Assembly (NCBI RefSeq): GCF_004124235.1 | Contig: NZ_CP032487.1 | Coordinates: 2,480,001-2,544,000 of the forward strand | From: Yersinia hibernica | Lineage (GTDB): Bacteria; Pseudomonadota; Gammaproteobacteria; Enterobacterales; Enterobacteriaceae | Direction of reading: 5' to 3' | Length of the DNA stretch: 64,000 nt | Notes under the pieces: model-generated | Database searches by the model: none | What the model was told of the DNA's origin: nothing | Seen by the model: the letters and a program-made list of their open reading frames with translations, nothing else | In this document: positions 23,488 to 32,192 of the stretch, piece by piece | Numbering within the stretch: position 1 is the first letter of the stretch | How the letters are laid out: each line of letters starts with the position of its first letter | Made by a program: the position numbers and the translations under genes

Positions 23488-23679
23488 ATGTTGCCGACCA
23501 AGGCTGTAGGCCGCATGAACACGGCGAAAGGGGCTGCCGAGCTGAGTGCGTCTGGCCCCGGTTCAGTTAGCCGGCAAACTGCCGGGGCGGCGGAATATTT
23601 CGTGCCGTGCGGGATTGCAGGGGTGCAGCTAGCTTGGGTGGTGGATTCGTCGCAGGTCAAGTCAGCGATAACCCACTAA
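23488..23679 (+). CDS. Doubtful small GC-rich ORF, 63 residues
   Basis: An ATG-started frame between sanA and hypC encodes a small Ala/Gly/Ser-rich protein with no signal peptide and no known motif. The opposite strand is open too, as expected in GC-rich DNA. The local GC content is clearly higher than in the AT-rich flanks, so the segment may be a conserved non-coding element or RNA, or the end of a displaced gene. There is no obvious ribosome-binding site. Confidence 0.25.
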   Translation: MLPTKAVGRMNTAKGAAELSASGPGSVSRQTAGAAEYFVPCGIAGVQLAWVVDSSQVKSAITH

Positions 23680-23717
23680 TCACCAAATCACGTCCCCCCA
23701 TCAGTGCAGCCATAAAA

Positions 23718-23996
23718 CTATCCCCGCTGCCCTAAAAATGCCGCGACATCACTTTCAACCTCCCCCATTTCTTGTAATAACTGTAATGTTTCCAATGCCT
23801 CATCTTCATCTAACCGGCTCATGGCAAAGCCCACATGCACCAAAACCCAATGGCCGATGAGTGCATAACTTGCCGGTGCATCCGCAGCCACCAGCATAAT
23901 ATTCACCGCACGGCGCACACCACAAACATCCACCCAAGCCGTACCCGGCTGAGTCTCATCCAGCGCGACAATTTGCCCCGGGATCCCTATGCACAT
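23718..23996 (-). CDS. hypC: Hydrogenase maturation chaperone HypC/HybG
   Basis: 92-residue chaperone that carries the Fe(CN)2CO unit with HypD and binds the hydrogenase large-subunit precursor. The essential N-terminal Cys2 is present (MCIGIPGQIV), followed by the OB-fold pattern and GHWVLVHVGFAMSRLDEDEA. It lies downstream of hypA, 40 bp apart, transcribed away from the hyf operon. Only hypA and hypC are here; hypB, hypD, hypE and hypF must be elsewhere. Confidence 0.93.
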   Translation of the reverse strand: MCIGIPGQIVALDETQPGTAWVDVCGVRRAVNIMLVAADAPASYALIGHWVLVHVGFAMSRLDEDEALETLQLLQEMGEVESDVAAFLGQRG

Positions 23997-24036
23997 AATC
24001 TGGCTCCCACGCTATCAGGGCATAAAAAAAGTAAAT

Positions 24037-24384
24037 TCATTCCACCTCCAACCGCTTAAGTATCACGCCATCATCAGCCGCACCCAGGTGTAAATGGCTC
24101 CCGGCACACCATGGGCAGCGAGTGACTTTATTGCTAAGCAAATTAACGTGTCGCTGACAGTCATGACACCATACTTGCGATGCTTGCTGGCTAAGATGCA
24201 AAACACAACCTTCAGCCAAAGTGCCACGGCACACCAATTCAAAACAAAATTCCAGTGCCTGCGGCTCGACACAAGAAAATGCGCCAGTTTCCAGCCATAC
24301 CCCGGTAATTCTCTGCGCACCATGCAACCGTGCCTGCTGTTCCATCATGGCAATCGCGTTTTGGCACAAGGTTATCTCATGCAT
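24037..24384 (-). CDS. hypA: Hydrogenase nickel-insertion protein HypA
   Basis: 115 residues. With HypB it delivers Ni to the [NiFe] hydrogenase precursor. The protein must start MHE because His2 binds nickel, which settles the start at the ATG 24382-24384 rather than the GTG three bases upstream. The zinc site is two CxxC pairs (CHDC and CPWC) in the C-terminal half. GVWLETGAFSCVEPQALEF matches E. coli HypA closely. A sigma-54 promoter lies about 37 bp upstream. Confidence 0.95.
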   Translation of the reverse strand: MHEITLCQNAIAMMEQQARLHGAQRITGVWLETGAFSCVEPQALEFCFELVCRGTLAEGCVLHLSQQASQVWCHDCQRHVNLLSNKVTRCPWCAGSHLHLGAADDGVILKRLEVE

Positions 24385-24420
24385 CACCCTTCTCCCAATA
24401 GCGGCTCTCTGGCAAAAACA

Positions 24421-24437
24421 TGCAAGGACAATGCCAG
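24421..24437 (-). promoter_or_regulatory. Sigma-54 (-24/-12) promoter of hypA-hypC
   Basis: Minus-strand sequence CTGGCATTGTCCTTGCA has GG and GC separated by exactly 10 bp and a perfect TTGCA -12 box. It lies about 37 bp upstream of the hypA start. Activation by the FhlA-type protein encoded at 39370-41529 is inferred. Confidence 0.82.
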
Positions 24438-24518
24438 TAATATAATATCGCCCGCCGGCTCGCCACTTACCCTAACAAGCTAATAAATAAGCTTATTTAC
24501 CACTAGCCATGGGTGATG

Positions 24519-24590
24519 AATTCGTAACAGAGATAAACACTGTCGAAGTGTCATCGGCAAACTCCAGTTTCGTCACTAATGTCGACATTT
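24519..24590. promoter_or_regulatory. Candidate activator (FhlA-type) binding region
   Basis: Between the two divergent sigma-54 promoters are several related motifs: TTCGTAAC (24521), TGTCGAAGTGTCA (24541), TTTCGTCAC (24568) and the palindrome TGTCGACA (24580). FhlA sites in E. coli are built from TTTCGT/ACGAAA- and TGTCGA-like half-sites. The clustering and position 80-210 bp from both promoters suit an upstream activating sequence shared by hypA and hyfA. Confidence 0.4.
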
Positions 24591-24704
24591 AACCCCGCCA
24601 AATACACTGTTTTTGCTGCCGTTTAAATCCCCTGGCTTTTATCTGCCCCCCCTAATGCACAGCTGACGGGCTCTCACCGCTCTTTTGCTGCTGCGGCTAA
24701 CGTA

Positions 24705-24721
24705 CTGGCACAGAATATGCT
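24705..24721 (+). promoter_or_regulatory. Sigma-54 (-24/-12) promoter of the hyf operon
   Basis: CTGGCACAGAATATGCT fits the -24/-12 consensus with GG and GC exactly 10 bp apart and a full TGGCAC -24 box; the -12 box has one change (ATGC for TTGC). It lies about 65 bp upstream of the hyfA start. Confidence 0.82.
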
Positions 24722-24786
24722 TTGGTGCTGGCAAATGATTTCTATCAGCCTGATTGTCACCAAATTTTGTCCCGGAGGGTATGGCT

Positions 24787-25428
24787 ATGAACCGCTTTGT
24801 GATTGCGGAGCCGAGGCTTTGTATTGGATGCAATACCTGCATGGCTGCTTGCAGCCAGGTACATAAAGCCGAGGGATTACAAGAGCATCCCAGATTGACT
24901 GTTATGCGCAATGCCACCGTGACGGCACCGATTCTTTGTCGTCACTGCGAAGATGCTTGGTGCGCACGGGTGTGCCCGGTCAATGCCATCACCCTGACCA
25001 ATAACTCCGTCGAATTAAATGAAACCACCTGCATCGGCTGTAAGCTGTGCGGTATCGCCTGCCCGTTTGGCGCAATCACCCCCGCGGGCAGTAAGCCATT
25101 AGCGGTGCCCGCAAATTTCCCTGAATACATCCCGCTGACTGAGTTATCCGATGTGCCATTTAGCCCAGCCACCATGAATCCGTTTCTCGCCTGGCATGCG
25201 GGGCTTCGCACTGTTGCCGTGAAATGCGACTTATGCAGCTTCCAATCACAGGGGCCGGAATGTGTGCGGGTCTGCCCGACGAACGCCTTGATACTGGTGG
25301 ATGAACACAGCATTGCGCGGGCGAACCACGCTAAACGCCTGGCCGCCGCTGGTGGGTTTGCCAACGAACTGCCCTTTATGGCCGTGAACATTTCGTCCGC
25401 CATCTCTCACGAGGAGCAGAAAAGATGA
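24787..25428 (+). CDS. hyfA: Hydrogenase-4 ferredoxin-like subunit HyfA
   Basis: 213-residue polyferredoxin subunit of formate hydrogenlyase, carrying electrons between formate dehydrogenase and the hydrogenase. Four Cys clusters suit four [4Fe-4S] centres (CIGCNTCMAAC, CRHCEDAWCARVC, CIGCKLCGIAC, CDLCSFQ...CVRVC). GGAGGG at 24774 gives better spacing to the ATG at 24787 (MNRFVIAEP, as in E. coli HyfA) than to the ATG at 24781. First gene of the hyf operon; its stop overlaps the hyfB start. Confidence 0.94.
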   Translation: MNRFVIAEPRLCIGCNTCMAACSQVHKAEGLQEHPRLTVMRNATVTAPILCRHCEDAWCARVCPVNAITLTNNSVELNETTCIGCKLCGIACPFGAITPAGSKPLAVPANFPEYIPLTELSDVPFSPATMNPFLAWHAGLRTVAVKCDLCSFQSQGPECVRVCPTNALILVDEHSIARANHAKRLAAAGGFANELPFMAVNISSAISHEEQKR

Positions 25429-27452
25429 TGAATTCACTTGAGTTATTGTGGCTCTCCTTGCTGCTGTATCTGGCTGGCGCAGTGCTTTCTCTGCTGCTGG
25501 CACGGCGCGAAACCCTGGCAATTTATGCTGCCGGATTAGCATCATTATTGGGCGGGGTTGCCGGGCTGTTCGCCGCCGCCCCGACACTGCTTGGCGGCGG
25601 AATTATCACTTTCATCACGGCCGGGCCTTTCCCATTCGCAGCATTTAGTTTACGGCTTGATCCATTGGCGGCATTTATGCTGATGGTTATCTCACTCTTG
25701 GTCATCATAACTTCAATGTATTCACTGGCTTATGTGCAAGAGTACAAGGGCCGTGGTGCATGGGGGATGGGGGTGTTTATGAATTTATTCATCGCCTCAA
25801 TGGTGGCATTGGTGGTGGTGGATAACGCTTTCTACTTTATTATTTTCTTCGAAATGATGTCGTTGGCCTCCTACTTCTTGGTGATTTCCGACCAAGACGA
25901 CGATGCTATCAGCGCCGGTTTGCTCTATTTTCTCATTGCCCATGCCGGCTCCGTGCTGATTATGATTGCGTTTTTCCTGCTGTATCGCCAAAGCGGCAGC
26001 CTGGAATTTGCCGCCTTCCGGCAGGCCACCCCACAGCCAGTGATGGCCTCGGTTATCTTCTTGTTGGCTTTCTTCGGTTTCGGTGCCAAAGCCGGGATGC
26101 TGCCACTTCACGGCTGGCTCCCGCGCGCGCACCCGGCGGCCCCATCTCATGCTTCCGCGCTGATGTCCGGTGTGATGGTTAAAATTGGTATTTTCGGCAT
26201 CATCAAAGTGGGCATTGATTTGCTCGGTGCCAGCCAATTGTGGTGGGGGGTGGTGGTGCTGGGCTTTGGCGCGGTGTCTTCGGTGCTGGGGGTGCTGTAT
26301 GCATTGGCAGAGCATGACATCAAACGCCTGCTGGCTTATCACACCGTCGAGAACATTGGCATTATTCTGATGGGGGTCGGGGTTGGCATGATAGGGATTG
26401 CCAGCCACCAGCCGGTATTAGCGGCTCTTGGGCTGCTCGGCGCGCTTTACCATCTGCTCAACCATGCTGTTTTTAAAGGGTTGCTGTTCCTCGGTGCCGG
26501 TGCCGTCATCTATCGCGTACACACCAAAGACATGGAAAAAATGGGCGGGCTGGCCAGAAAAATGCCATACACCGCACTGGCTTTTCTGGTTGGATGTATG
26601 GCGATTTCAGCCCTGCCGCCATTCAATGGTTTTGTCAGTGAATGGTTTACCTACCAATCGCTGTTTACCATGACCAAAGACGGCGGCTTCATTATTCGCC
26701 TCGCCGGGCCAATGGCTATCGTGATGTTGGCAATAACTGGGGCATTGGCCGCGATGTGTTTTGTCAAAGTTTACGGCATCAGTTTTTGCGGTTTACCGCA
26801 CACAGAAAAAGCCGCCGTGGCGCGCGAAGTGCCGTGGCCGATGACCAGCGCCATGTTGCTGCTGGCATTACTCTGTTTAGCTCTCGGGATAGGTGCTACC
26901 CATGTCGCCCCGGTGATTGGCCGGATTGCTTCCAGCCTGATAACCACCACGCCAGCGCCGTCCTTGCAAGTGGCTCAAGGTGCTGTTTTGTTCCCGCAGC
27001 ACAGCTCTCAGGCCATGCTATCCACCCTGTATATCTTCTGCGGCTTACTCATCTTGCCACTGGTGATTTTACTGGTCGCCCGTCTCTACAAAGGCCGCCG
27101 ACTGGCATTTCGCCATGGGGGTGACCCCTGGGCTTGCGGCTATGCCTATGAACAGGCGATGACAGTCTCAGCCGGCGGTTTTACCCAGCCACTGCGGGCT
27201 ATGTTTGCCCCACTCTACCGGCTACGCAAAACTCTGGATCCCACCGCAGTAATGCAGCGCGCACTGGAGAGTTCAGTCACTGGCGCGGGCCGGGTAGAAC
27301 CGGTGTGGGATGACAAAGTGGTAATGCCGCTAATCCGCTTTATTCAATGGCTCAGCCAGCGTATTCAATGGCTGCAACAAGGTGATTTCCGCCTCTATTG
27401 TCTGTATGTGGTCGCCGCACTGGTCACCCTGCTCATCATTGCGGCTATTTAA
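25425..27452 (+). CDS. hyfB: Hydrogenase-4 membrane subunit HyfB
   Basis: 675-residue multi-pass protein of the NuoL/MrpA antiporter-like family, one of three such subunits in the membrane arm of hydrogenase-4. The proton-channel core FGFGAKAGMLPLHGWLPRAHPAAPS with its conserved lysine and the HDIKRLLAYHTVENIGII segment are clear (quoted in part). Two adjacent ATGs occur at the start. It overlaps hyfA by 4 bp. AAGGAG for hyfC lies at its stop. Confidence 0.95.
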   Translation: MMNSLELLWLSLLLYLAGAVLSLLLARRETLAIYAAGLASLLGGVAGLFAAAPTLLGGGIITFITAGPFPFAAFSLRLDPLAAFMLMVISLLVIITSMYSLAYVQEYKGRGAWGMGVFMNLFIASMVALVVVDNAFYFIIFFEMMSLASYFLVISDQDDDAISAGLLYFLIAHAGSVLIMIAFFLLYRQSGSLEFAAFRQATPQPVMASVIFLLAFFGFGAKAGMLPLHGWLPRAHPAAPSHASALMSGVMVKIGIFGIIKVGIDLLGASQLWWGVVVLGFGAVSSVLGVLYALAEHDIKRLLAYHTVENIGIILMGVGVGMIGIASHQPVLAALGLLGALYHLLNHAVFKGLLFLGAGAVIYRVHTKDMEKMGGLARKMPYTALAFLVGCMAISALPPFNGFVSEWFTYQSLFTMTKDGGFIIRLAGPMAIVMLAITGALAAMCFVKVYGISFCGLPHTEKAAVAREVPWPMTSAMLLLALLCLALGIGATHVAPVIGRIASSLITTTPAPSLQVAQGAVLFPQHSSQAMLSTLYIFCGLLILPLVILLVARLYKGRRLAFRHGGDPWACGYAYEQAMTVSAGGFTQPLRAMFAPLYRLRKTLDPTAVMQRALESSVTGAGRVEPVWDDKVVMPLIRFIQWLSQRIQWLQQGDFRLYCLYVVAALVTLLIIAAI

Positions 27453-27463
27453 GGAGACAAGCA

Positions 27464-28417
27464 ATGCCAACTACTGATATGCCTGCGGTCTCTATGATTA
27501 TTTTCGCCATTGGGCAGGCGCTGGTCATGCTAGCGCTAGCACCGCTGATGTCAGGTATTTCGCGCATGGTGAAAGCCAGAATGCACTCCCGCCGTGGGCC
27601 GGGCATCCTGCAAGAGTATCGTGATTTAGCCAAATTACTGAAACGCCAGGATGTCGCTCCGGCCAATGCCGGCATTATCTTTCGCCTGATGCCCTATGTG
27701 CTACTGGGCAGTATGTTATTGATTGCCATGGCGTTACCTATTTTCACGTTGGCCTCCCCCTTCGGCGTGGCGGGGGACTTAATAACCCTGCTCTATCTGT
27801 TTGCCCTGTTTCGCTTTTTCTTCTCACTGGCGGGCCTGGACAGCGGCAGTATCTTCGCCGGCCTTGGTGCCAGTCGCGAGCTGACACTCGGGGTGTTGGT
27901 CGAGCCCACCTTGATTCTCTCACTTTTGGTTGTTGGGCTGATTGCCGGTTCCACCAATATCGGCACCATCAGTACTGCACTGTCCCAAGGGCACTGGCAA
28001 TCACCGACCGCCACGGGGCTGGCACTGCTGGCTTGTGGTTTCGCGGTGTTTATCGAGATGGGCAAAATTCCGTTTGATGTCGCCGAAGCTGAGCAAGAAC
28101 TCCAAGAAGGGCCTCTGACCGAATATTCCGGTGCCTCATTAGGGCTGGTCAAATGGGGGATTAGCCTAAAACAAGTGGTGGTGGCCCAGCTTTTCCTCGC
28201 GGTATTTATCCCCTTTGGCAAGTTGGCGGTACTGAGTGGCCCTGGCCTGCTATGGGCATTAGTGGCCGCTGTTATCAAGCTCGTGGTGGTGTTTGTGCTG
28301 GCCTCCATCGTAGAAAACAGTATCGCCCGTGGGCGCTTCCTGTTGACCTCTCGAGTGACCTGGCTGGGGTTTGCCGTCGCCGCCCTGGCTCTGGTTTTCT
28401 ATCTCACCGGTCTTTAA
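27464..28417 (+). CDS. hyfC: Hydrogenase-4 membrane subunit HyfC
   Basis: 317-residue membrane protein of the NuoH/HycD family that connects the membrane arm to the hydrogenase module. Typical segments are SRRGPGILQEYRDLAKLLKR near the N-terminus and EMGKIPFDVAEAEQELQEG in the middle. AGGAG at 27452-27456 places the start at the ATG 27464; the frame is open upstream inside hyfB but not needed. Confidence 0.94.
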   Translation: MPTTDMPAVSMIIFAIGQALVMLALAPLMSGISRMVKARMHSRRGPGILQEYRDLAKLLKRQDVAPANAGIIFRLMPYVLLGSMLLIAMALPIFTLASPFGVAGDLITLLYLFALFRFFFSLAGLDSGSIFAGLGASRELTLGVLVEPTLILSLLVVGLIAGSTNIGTISTALSQGHWQSPTATGLALLACGFAVFIEMGKIPFDVAEAEQELQEGPLTEYSGASLGLVKWGISLKQVVVAQLFLAVFIPFGKLAVLSGPGLLWALVAAVIKLVVVFVLASIVENSIARGRFLLTSRVTWLGFAVAALALVFYLTGL

Positions 28418-28435
28418 GGAGCGAAGAAACCCATC

Positions 28436-29905
28436 ATGGAGAATATGGCTCTTATGAATACAGCCCTTATAAACATAGCCTTGGCAACTATTCTGCTGCC
28501 GTTTGTCGGCGCTATCCTCACGGCGTGTTTGCCGCAGAACATGGCAAAATGGTGTTGTACTTTATTTGCCCTACTGGCCACCCTCGGCACTGTGCTGCTG
28601 GCATATACCTACCTGAGTGGCGGCAAGGTGGATATGACTTTCGACCTGATTCATTACGGTGATATGGCGCTATTCGGCCTGACCATCGACCGCATCAGTA
28701 CCTTGATTGCTTTCGCCGTGGTGTTCCTGGGGTTGTTGGTCAGTATCTATTCCACCGGTTATCTGACCTTGGGTAACCGCGAACATCCGCACGAAGGCAC
28801 CAACCGCTACTATGCGCTGCTGCTGGTATTTATCGGTGCAATGGCCGGGCTGGTATTATCATCCACCCTGCTGGGTCAGTTATTCTTCTTTGAAATCACC
28901 GGCGGCTGCTCGTGGGGATTGATTGGCTACTATCAGAGCCAGAAGTCACTGCGCTCGGCGCTAAAAGCCTTGCTGGTCACCCATGTGGCGGCCATCGGCC
29001 TGTATCTGGCGGCGGCGGTGTTACTGGTCAATACCGGCACCTTTGCCCTGACCGCCTTGGCGCAACTGGATAACACCACCAAAATCATCGTCTTCGGTGG
29101 CATTTTGTTTACCGCCTGGGGCAAGTCGGCCCAGTTGCCACTGCATATCTGGCTGCCAGATGCCATGGAAGCGCCAACCCCGGTCAGTTCCTATCTGCAT
29201 GCCGCCTCGATGGTGAAAGTGGGCGTGTATATCTTTGCCCGCGCCATCTATTCGGCCGGTGATGTGCCCCAGATTATCGGCACGGTGGGCATGGTGATGG
29301 CCGTTATCACCCTGATTTATGGTTTCTTTATGTATCTGCCGCAAAAAGATATGAAGCGGCTGCTGGCCTACTCCACCATCACGCAGTTGTCTTATATTTT
29401 CTTTGCCCTGTCTCTGGCTATTTATGGGTCAAAATTGGCCTTTGATGGCGGTATTGCCTACATCTTCAACCACGCGTTTGCCAAGAGCCTGTTCTTCCTG
29501 GTCGCCGGTGCGCTGAGCTACAGCTGCGGGACCCGCATGCTGCCCAAACTCAAAGGCATCATGGGCAAAATGCCGCTGCTGGGGGGGGGATTTTGTGTCG
29601 CTGCCCTGGCCATTACGGGGGTGCCGCCATTTAACGGCTTCTTCAGCAAATTCCCCATTTTTGCCGCCGGCTTCTCACTTTCTCACCAACATTGGCAGCT
29701 TCTCCCCCTGCTGGTGCTGGCGCTGATTGAATCGGTGGCAAGCTTCGGCTGGTTTCTGTACTGGTTCGGACAAACCGTACCCGGTAAGCCATCGGAGGAC
29801 GTTGCCAGTGCTAAGCCGCTGCCATTAGCCATGCAGGGGGTGCTAGTGGTGCTGGTGATTATGTCAGTGTGCTCAAGCTTTATTGCCGTCGCCTGGCTCG
29901 AATAA
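28436..29905 (+). CDS. hyfD: Hydrogenase-4 membrane subunit HyfD
   Basis: 489-residue NuoM/NuoN-like antiporter subunit specific to hydrogenase-4; hydrogenase-3 lacks it. Conserved blocks are FFEITGGCSWGLIGYYQS, AWGKSAQLPLHIWLPDAMEA and [19 protein letters not shown]. It is about ten residues longer at the N-terminus than E. coli HyfD, with extra ATG codons there (28442, 28451). It lies 18 bp after hyfC. Confidence 0.94.
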   Translation: MENMALMNTALINIALATILLPFVGAILTACLPQNMAKWCCTLFALLATLGTVLLAYTYLSGGKVDMTFDLIHYGDMALFGLTIDRISTLIAFAVVFLGLLVSIYSTGYLTLGNREHPHEGTNRYYALLLVFIGAMAGLVLSSTLLGQLFFFEITGGCSWGLIGYYQSQKSLRSALKALLVTHVAAIGLYLAAAVLLVNTGTFALTALAQLDNTTKIIVFGGILFTAWGKSAQLPLHIWLPDAMEAPTPVSSYLHAASMVKVGVYIFARAIYSAGDVPQIIGTVGMVMAVITLIYGFFMYLPQKDMKRLLAYSTITQLSYIFFALSLAIYGSKLAFDGGIAYIFNHAFAKSLFFLVAGALSYSCGTRMLPKLKGIMGKMPLLGGGFCVAALAITGVPPFNGFFSKFPIFAAGFSLSHQHWQLLPLLVLALIESVASFGWFLYWFGQTVPGKPSEDVASAKPLPLAMQGVLVVLVIMSVCSSFIAVAWLE

Positions 29906-29916
29906 GGGAGTAAAAA

Positions 29917-30567
29917 ATGACCGGAACATTACTCATTAACAATCTTGCCGGGCTGCTGATTATTACCTCGCTGCTGGTAATCATCGTGAAGAAACCCGCG
30001 ACCTCGGCACTGTTTTATGCTGTGCAATCTCTGGTGTTGGTGCTGATTTTTCTGGCATTAGCCGAAACATTACACGCCCACGAACTTTACATGTGGTCAT
30101 TGACCGCCTTTATCACCAAGGTGGTGTTAGTGCCATGGATTATGTATCGCGCGTTTCGCCAGATGGATGACCCCAAGGCCAATGGCGGCGTTATCGGCAC
30201 TGCGACACTCATTTTTATCGCCGCCATCATCATTTTACTGAGCTATTTCGTGGTCGAGCCGGTGCAGTTGCCGATGGTCAGCGCCCTGAAACCGGCACTG
30301 GCGGTGTCACTGGGGCACTTCCTGATTGGCCTGCTGTGCATTGTCACCCAACGCAATATTCTAAAAAACATCTTTGGCTACTGTTTGATGGAAAACGGGG
30401 CACACCTGATGTTAGCGCTGCTGGCCTTCCGCGCACCGGAGTTGGTGGAGATTGGCATCGCCACCGATGCCATCTTCGCTGTGCTGGTGATGACACTAAT
30501 GGCGTGCAAGATTTACCGTACGTTGCATACGCTGGATGTTAAACAACTGACGGCGCTAAAGGGGTAA
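29917..30567 (+). CDS. hyfE: Hydrogenase-4 membrane subunit HyfE
   Basis: 216-residue NuoK/MrpC-like membrane subunit, the same length as E. coli HyfE. It has about six hydrophobic segments; the motif [21 protein letters not shown] is typical of the family (quoted in part). The gap to hyfD is 11 bp and to hyfF 4 bp, so it is translated within the operon. Confidence 0.93.
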   Translation: MTGTLLINNLAGLLIITSLLVIIVKKPATSALFYAVQSLVLVLIFLALAETLHAHELYMWSLTAFITKVVLVPWIMYRAFRQMDDPKANGGVIGTATLIFIAAIIILLSYFVVEPVQLPMVSALKPALAVSLGHFLIGLLCIVTQRNILKNIFGYCLMENGAHLMLALLAFRAPELVEIGIATDAIFAVLVMTLMACKIYRTLHTLDVKQLTALKG

Positions 30568-30571
30568 TGAA

Positions 30572-32191
30572 ATGAGTAATACTGACCTGCTGTTGTTACT
30601 GCTGGCGATACCTCTGATAGCCTCGCTGCTGGCATTTGCTTGCCGGGCATTGGGCGGAGCGGCACGGATGGCTTCCACTTGGGTGCATTTTATCGGTATC
30701 ACCTTGCTGCTCATAGTGGCATTGGCCGCCGTAAGCCGCGTCGCGGTTGGTGGCGAAATTCTGGTCGTTCACAACTGGCTGCATATCGATAGCCTCAGCG
30801 CGCTGTTCCTGGCTATTTTGGCTATTATCGGCTTTATCACCGGCCTCTACTCTCTTGGCTATATGCGCCATGAAGTCAATAATGGCGAAATAACAGTTAG
30901 CACGCTGTGTCACTATTATGGATTTTTCCATCTGTTCTTATTCACCATGCTGCTGGTGGTCACCAGCAATAACCTGATTCTGATGTGGGTCGGGATTGAA
31001 GCCACGACCCTGAGTTCCGCCTTTTTGGTGGGGTTATATGGTCAGCGCTCATCCCTGGAAGCTGCCTGGAAGTACATCATTATTTGTACCGTCGGGGTCG
31101 CATTCGGGCTGTATGGCACTGTGCTGGTGTATGCCAATGCCGCCAATGTGTTAGCGGATCCGGGCAGTGCCATTTTCTGGACGGTGGTCGCCGAGCATGC
31201 CAAAGAGCTGGACCCAAGCCTAATGCATTTGGCATTTGTCTTTATCTTGATTGGCTTTGGCACCAAAACCGGCCTATTCCCGATGCACTCTTGGCTGCCC
31301 GATGCCCACAGTGAAGCCCCCAGCCCCACCAGCGCCTTATTATCCGCCGTGCTACTCAACTGCGCGCTGCTGGTCATTATTCGCTATTACATCATTATCA
31401 GTGCCGCTATTGGCCCGCATTTCCCACAAATGCTGCTGTTGGTGTTCGGTATGATGTCGGTTGCCGTCGCCGCATTCTTTATTCTGGCGCAGCGCGATAT
31501 GAAGCGCCTGCTGGCCTACTCCAGTGTGGAAAATATGGGATTAATTGCCGTGGCGCTGGGGATTGGCGGGCCACTGGGCGTCTTGGCCGCGCTGTTCCAT
31601 ACCCTCAATCATAGCTTGGCAAAAACCTTATTGTTCTGTGGCTCCGGGAATGTGCTGCTGAAATATGGCACGCGGGATATGGGGGCGATTAAAGGCATTA
31701 TCCGCGTGGCACCGCTCACCGCAGTGATGCTGGCCGGTGGCGCACTGGCTCTGGCCGGGATGCCGCCTTTCAATGTGTTTATCAGTGAGTTTATGGTGGT
31801 CGCCGCCGGGGTTAAGGCCGGTCATATCACACTGGTGATTGTGCTGCTGTTGCTGTTAACACTGGTGCTGGCAGGGCTGGTGCGCATGATAGCCAGCACG
31901 GTGCTGGGTACGCCACCGCCGGCAGTGAGCAAAGGTGAACTGGGGATTTTGACCACCGCGCCGATGGCCATTCTGTTGCTGTTGATGCTGCTTCTCGGGG
32001 TACATATCCCCGCCCCGGTCACTCGTTTACTGACTGATGCTGCGCAGATTGTCCTCAATAGTGATGACCCTACGCCAGTTCAACAACACTTTATGCTGCC
32101 GTGGCCAGTTATTTCTGCGGCGCAATCCGCCCCACCTCTCGCAGATACGCATGCTGCTGTGCCATTCACCCCGACTCGTCAGGAGATGTAA
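30572..32191 (+). CDS. hyfF: Hydrogenase-4 membrane subunit HyfF
   Basis: 539-residue antiporter-like subunit of the NuoL/M/N family, unique to hydrogenase-4. Core motifs are [38 protein letters not shown] and [18 protein letters not shown]. It is about a dozen residues longer than E. coli HyfF, with a hydrophilic Pro-rich C-terminal tail. hyfG follows directly: its GTG start is two bases past the stop. Confidence 0.94.
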   Translation: MSNTDLLLLLLAIPLIASLLAFACRALGGAARMASTWVHFIGITLLLIVALAAVSRVAVGGEILVVHNWLHIDSLSALFLAILAIIGFITGLYSLGYMRHEVNNGEITVSTLCHYYGFFHLFLFTMLLVVTSNNLILMWVGIEATTLSSAFLVGLYGQRSSLEAAWKYIIICTVGVAFGLYGTVLVYANAANVLADPGSAIFWTVVAEHAKELDPSLMHLAFVFILIGFGTKTGLFPMHSWLPDAHSEAPSPTSALLSAVLLNCALLVIIRYYIIISAAIGPHFPQMLLLVFGMMSVAVAAFFILAQRDMKRLLAYSSVENMGLIAVALGIGGPLGVLAALFHTLNHSLAKTLLFCGSGNVLLKYGTRDMGAIKGIIRVAPLTAVMLAGGALALAGMPPFNVFISEFMVVAAGVKAGHITLVIVLLLLLTLVLAGLVRMIASTVLGTPPPAVSKGELGILTTAPMAILLLLMLLLGVHIPAPVTRLLTDAAQIVLNSDDPTPVQQHFMLPWPVISAAQSAPPLADTHAAVPFTPTRQEM

Positions 32192-32192
32192 C

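Noticed and set aside
24410..24426. Plus-strand CTGGCAAAAACATGCAA as a sigma-54 promoter
   Set aside because: GG and GC are 9 bp apart instead of 10, and it is nearly 400 bp from hyfA; the minus-strand element at 24421 and the plus-strand one at 24705 fit better.
25797..26408. Long minus-strand frame opposite hyfB
   Set aside because: Fully inside hyfB, with His/Gln/Asn-rich composition typical of the antisense frame of a membrane protein gene.
32037..32192. N-terminal extension of HyfG
   Set aside because: It overlaps the end of hyfF in another frame; the GTG at 32193 has a good AGGAG box and gives the family N-terminus.
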